Shown here: positions 62,450 to 64,000 of the stretch, piece after piece
How positions within the stretch are numbered: the stretch's first letter is position 1
Layout: each line of letters starts with the position of its first letter
Source of the DNA: Cernens ardua
GTDB lineage: Bacteria; Pseudomonadota; Gammaproteobacteria; Pseudomonadales; Halomonadaceae
Direction: 5' to 3'
DNA: 64,000 nt
Assembly (NCBI RefSeq): GCF_051251085.1
Contig: NZ_JBPCZH010000005.1
Coordinates: 62,001-126,000, forward strand
Position numbers and translations under genes: made by a program
Notes under the pieces: model-generated
Seen by the model: the letters and a program-made list of their open reading frames with translations, nothing else
The model's database searches: none
Told to the model about the DNA's origin: nothing

Positions 62450-63250
62450 CTATTGAACGAAAAGCAGTTGACTACTGATAAAGATCAACAAAATGACCGC
62501 AACGCCGATAAGTGTCCAATAGACCGCTTGTCGACCACGCCAGCCTTTGTAGCGGCGCCAGATCAGTAAGCCGGCGAAGATCACCCATGCGAGCAGGGAA
62601 AGTAGTGCCTTGGAGGTAGAAAAATGCCCCGGAAAGTCAGGGTCAAATACCGCGCCGGACACAATAGAAATCGTCAGGAAGATGATGCCCAGCCCCAATA
62701 GCGCTGAAAGCAGGTTTTCCATGCGTGTCAATGGGGGTAAAACCTGAATGATGCCACGGAATTTACCGCTTTTCAGTGCGCGATATTGAAGCGCTATCAG
62801 ACATGCTTGTGCAGCGGCAATGGCAAATAGGGCGAATGCGAGTATTGAGCCGGCAATATGCGCCAGCACACCTATAGGATACTGGCTGTAATTCAGCGAA
62901 GCCGGCAGCGCGATCTGTGCAAGTAGGCAAATGGCGCTCAGTGGCAGTAATACGGAAGAGGCCGCAATCAAGGGAACGAACAAACTGGTCAAGAGCAAAA
63001 GCAGTGTGGTGAGCCAGCACACCAGGCTCAAGGCTTCGAGTATCCCCAGATTCAGAAAGCCATGATGATGATAGACCATAAGGTAAATGACGATGCCGTG
63101 AAAGAAGGTGCCGGCAAGCCCTGATATACGAATCAGGGCCGGATGAGGTTCTGAGGTCCGCATCAGCACACACGCCTGCCATATGCCGCTTGTCAAATAA
63201 AGCAGCAGGGCGATGAGAGCAAAAGGTAGCGCATGGCTGAACGTCATCAC
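62450..63250 (-). CDS. ypjD: Inner membrane protein YpjD (CcsA/cytochrome c assembly fold)
   Basis: About 265 residues with eight membrane helices. It belongs to the cytochrome c assembly (CcsA/CcmC) superfamily by fold, with His pairs (GTFFHGIVIYL, YHHHG, and AHIAGSILAFAL) that could bind haem, but no WWD motif, as in E. coli YpjD, whose function is uncertain. ATG 63247 directly follows the first GTG. Co-oriented with corB downstream, divergent from ffh. Confidence 0.88.
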   Translation of the reverse strand: MMTFSHALPFALIALLLYLTSGIWQACVLMRTSEPHPALIRISGLAGTFFHGIVIYLMVYHHHGFLNLGILEALSLVCWLTTLLLLLTSLFVPLIAASSVLLPLSAICLLAQIALPASLNYSQYPIGVLAHIAGSILAFALFAIAAAQACLIALQYRALKSGKFRGIIQVLPPLTRMENLLSALLGLGIIFLTISIVSGAVFDPDFPGHFSTSKALLSLLAWVIFAGLLIWRRYKGWRGRQAVYWTLIGVAVILLIFISSQLLFVQ

Positions 63251-63507
63251 GGTCTCGCAAAGGGCAGTAAACGAAGGGGGAGCCTCGATGTATCATATGT
63301 TCCGGCAAAGAGTCGCTATGCCGTGAAGTCAAACAGAAGTCTTGACCTATTATAAACATTTGCTGGCAGATCTTCGAGGTTATGGATGGAGTAAGGCGCC
63401 TGTAGTGGTTATAATGCTGCGTCTATAGTTTTATGAATTTATTTGCGGTTTGATCCGCCCTGTTTTTACTGGGTGTGTTGATAACGGCACATCCTCGGGA
63501 GAACTTC

Positions 63508-64000
63508 ATGTTCGAGAGTTTGTCCGATCGTTTATCGAAGACTCTTCGTAGTATAACGGGCCAGGCCCGCCTCACTGAAGAAAATGTGAGCGAAACCCTG
63601 CGCGAAGTGCGTCGTGCCCTGCTGGAGGCCGATGTTGCCCTGCCAGTCGTTAAGGCGTTTGTTGAACGTGTGCGTGAACGTGCTGTTGGGCAGGAAGTAT
63701 CCAAAAGCCTGTCGCCCGGGCAACAGTTCGTCAAGATCGTACGTGATGAGCTGGAAGCGGTCATGGGTGAGGGGAACGCTCCTCTTGACCTTAAGCATCC
63801 GCCATCTGTCATCCTGATGGCGGGCTTGCAGGGGGCGGGTAAAACCACCACTGTGGCCAAGTTGGGCCGCTTCCTGCGTGAGCGCGAGAAGAAAAAGGTA
63901 TTGGTAGTGTCTGCTGACGTTTATCGTCCGGCGGCCATAGATCAGCTGGAGCGTCTTGCTGAAGAGGTAGGCGTTGATTTCTTCCCCTCCAATTCACAGC
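63508..64000 (+). CDS. ffh: Signal recognition particle protein Ffh, 3'-truncated by window edge
   Basis: GTPase of the signal recognition particle that binds signal peptides and 4.5S RNA and docks to FtsY. Only about 164 residues are inside the window: the N domain (MFESLSDRLSKTLRSITGQ, LLEADVALPVV) and the start of the G domain with G1 P-loop GLQGAGKTTTVAKL and G2 region DVYRPAAIDQL. GGGAG precedes the ATG at 63508. The frame is open to the right edge. Confidence 0.96.
   Translation, partial: MFESLSDRLSKTLRSITGQARLTEENVSETLREVRRALLEADVALPVVKAFVERVRERAVGQEVSKSLSPGQQFVKIVRDELEAVMGEGNAPLDLKHPPSVILMAGLQGAGKTTTVAKLGRFLREREKKKVLVVSADVYRPAAIDQLERLAEEVGVDFFPSNSQ

Overview
The window looks like a chromosomal segment of a gammaproteobacterium, most likely from the Oceanospirillales/Halomonadaceae neighbourhood. 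This rests on protein resemblance and on housekeeping blocks (minC/minD/minE-sbcB, ffh beside ypjD and a CNNM/CorB transporter); the genus cannot be fixed from sequence alone. No insertion sequence or prophage was seen. The lifestyle suggested is an aerobic sugar and polyol oxidiser with two PQQ membrane dehydrogenases, an NDH-2 and several sugar transporters.

Layout: (1) 1-3949, end of a transaldolase gene, a Nudix hydrolase, and a sugar transporter-pyridoxal kinase pair. (2) 4259-14808, a sulfur-scavenging block: a sigma54 activator resembling SfnR, a PQQ dehydrogenase, then an operon of two DszC/SfnB-like oxidoreductases, two NtaA/DszA-like flavin monooxygenases and a MetQ-like binding protein. 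The operon is preceded by a good sigma54 promoter and an IHF site. (3) 15349-25364, NDH-2, an aldo/keto reductase, a MarR-controlled hydroxyarylic acid decarboxylase pair (vdcC/vdcD), HMG-CoA reductase and synthase, and a LysR/PACE efflux pair. (4) 25576-33060, a polyol module: MFS transporter, xylitol-dehydrogenase-like SDR, second SDR, divergent LacI regulator and a Gcd-type PQQ glucose dehydrogenase. (5) 33459-37738, M20 amidohydrolase, GT8 glycosyltransferase and GPH sugar symporter. (6) 37860-48079, a complete type I-F CRISPR-Cas system (cas1, cas2-3, csy1-4) and an array of 29 repeats. (7) 48151-64000, initiator tRNA, minC/minD/minE, sbcB, an M16 protease, a TetR regulator with an MFS-acyltransferase fusion, a two-component system with a PepSY protein, corB, ypjD and the start of ffh.

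The most interesting signal lies in the 131-bp gap between cas2-3 and csy1, on the minus strand. There is a degenerate repeat-spacer-repeat unit: two stem-loops of Cas6f (Csy4) type whose stems differ from the array repeat by compensatory changes, an exact CTTAGAAA handle, a 25-nt pseudo-spacer and a terminator-like hairpin. It looks like a crRNA-like regulator (CreR/CreA class). The first nine pseudo-spacer bases match, with two mismatches and a CC PAM, a site in the cas1 promoter region.

Other points: an upper mevalonate gene pair in a gammaproteobacterial context, vdcCD without an adjacent prenyltransferase gene, a galactinol-synthase-like GT8, a low-complexity insertion in a PQQ dehydrogenase, and several palindromic operators next to their likely regulators.
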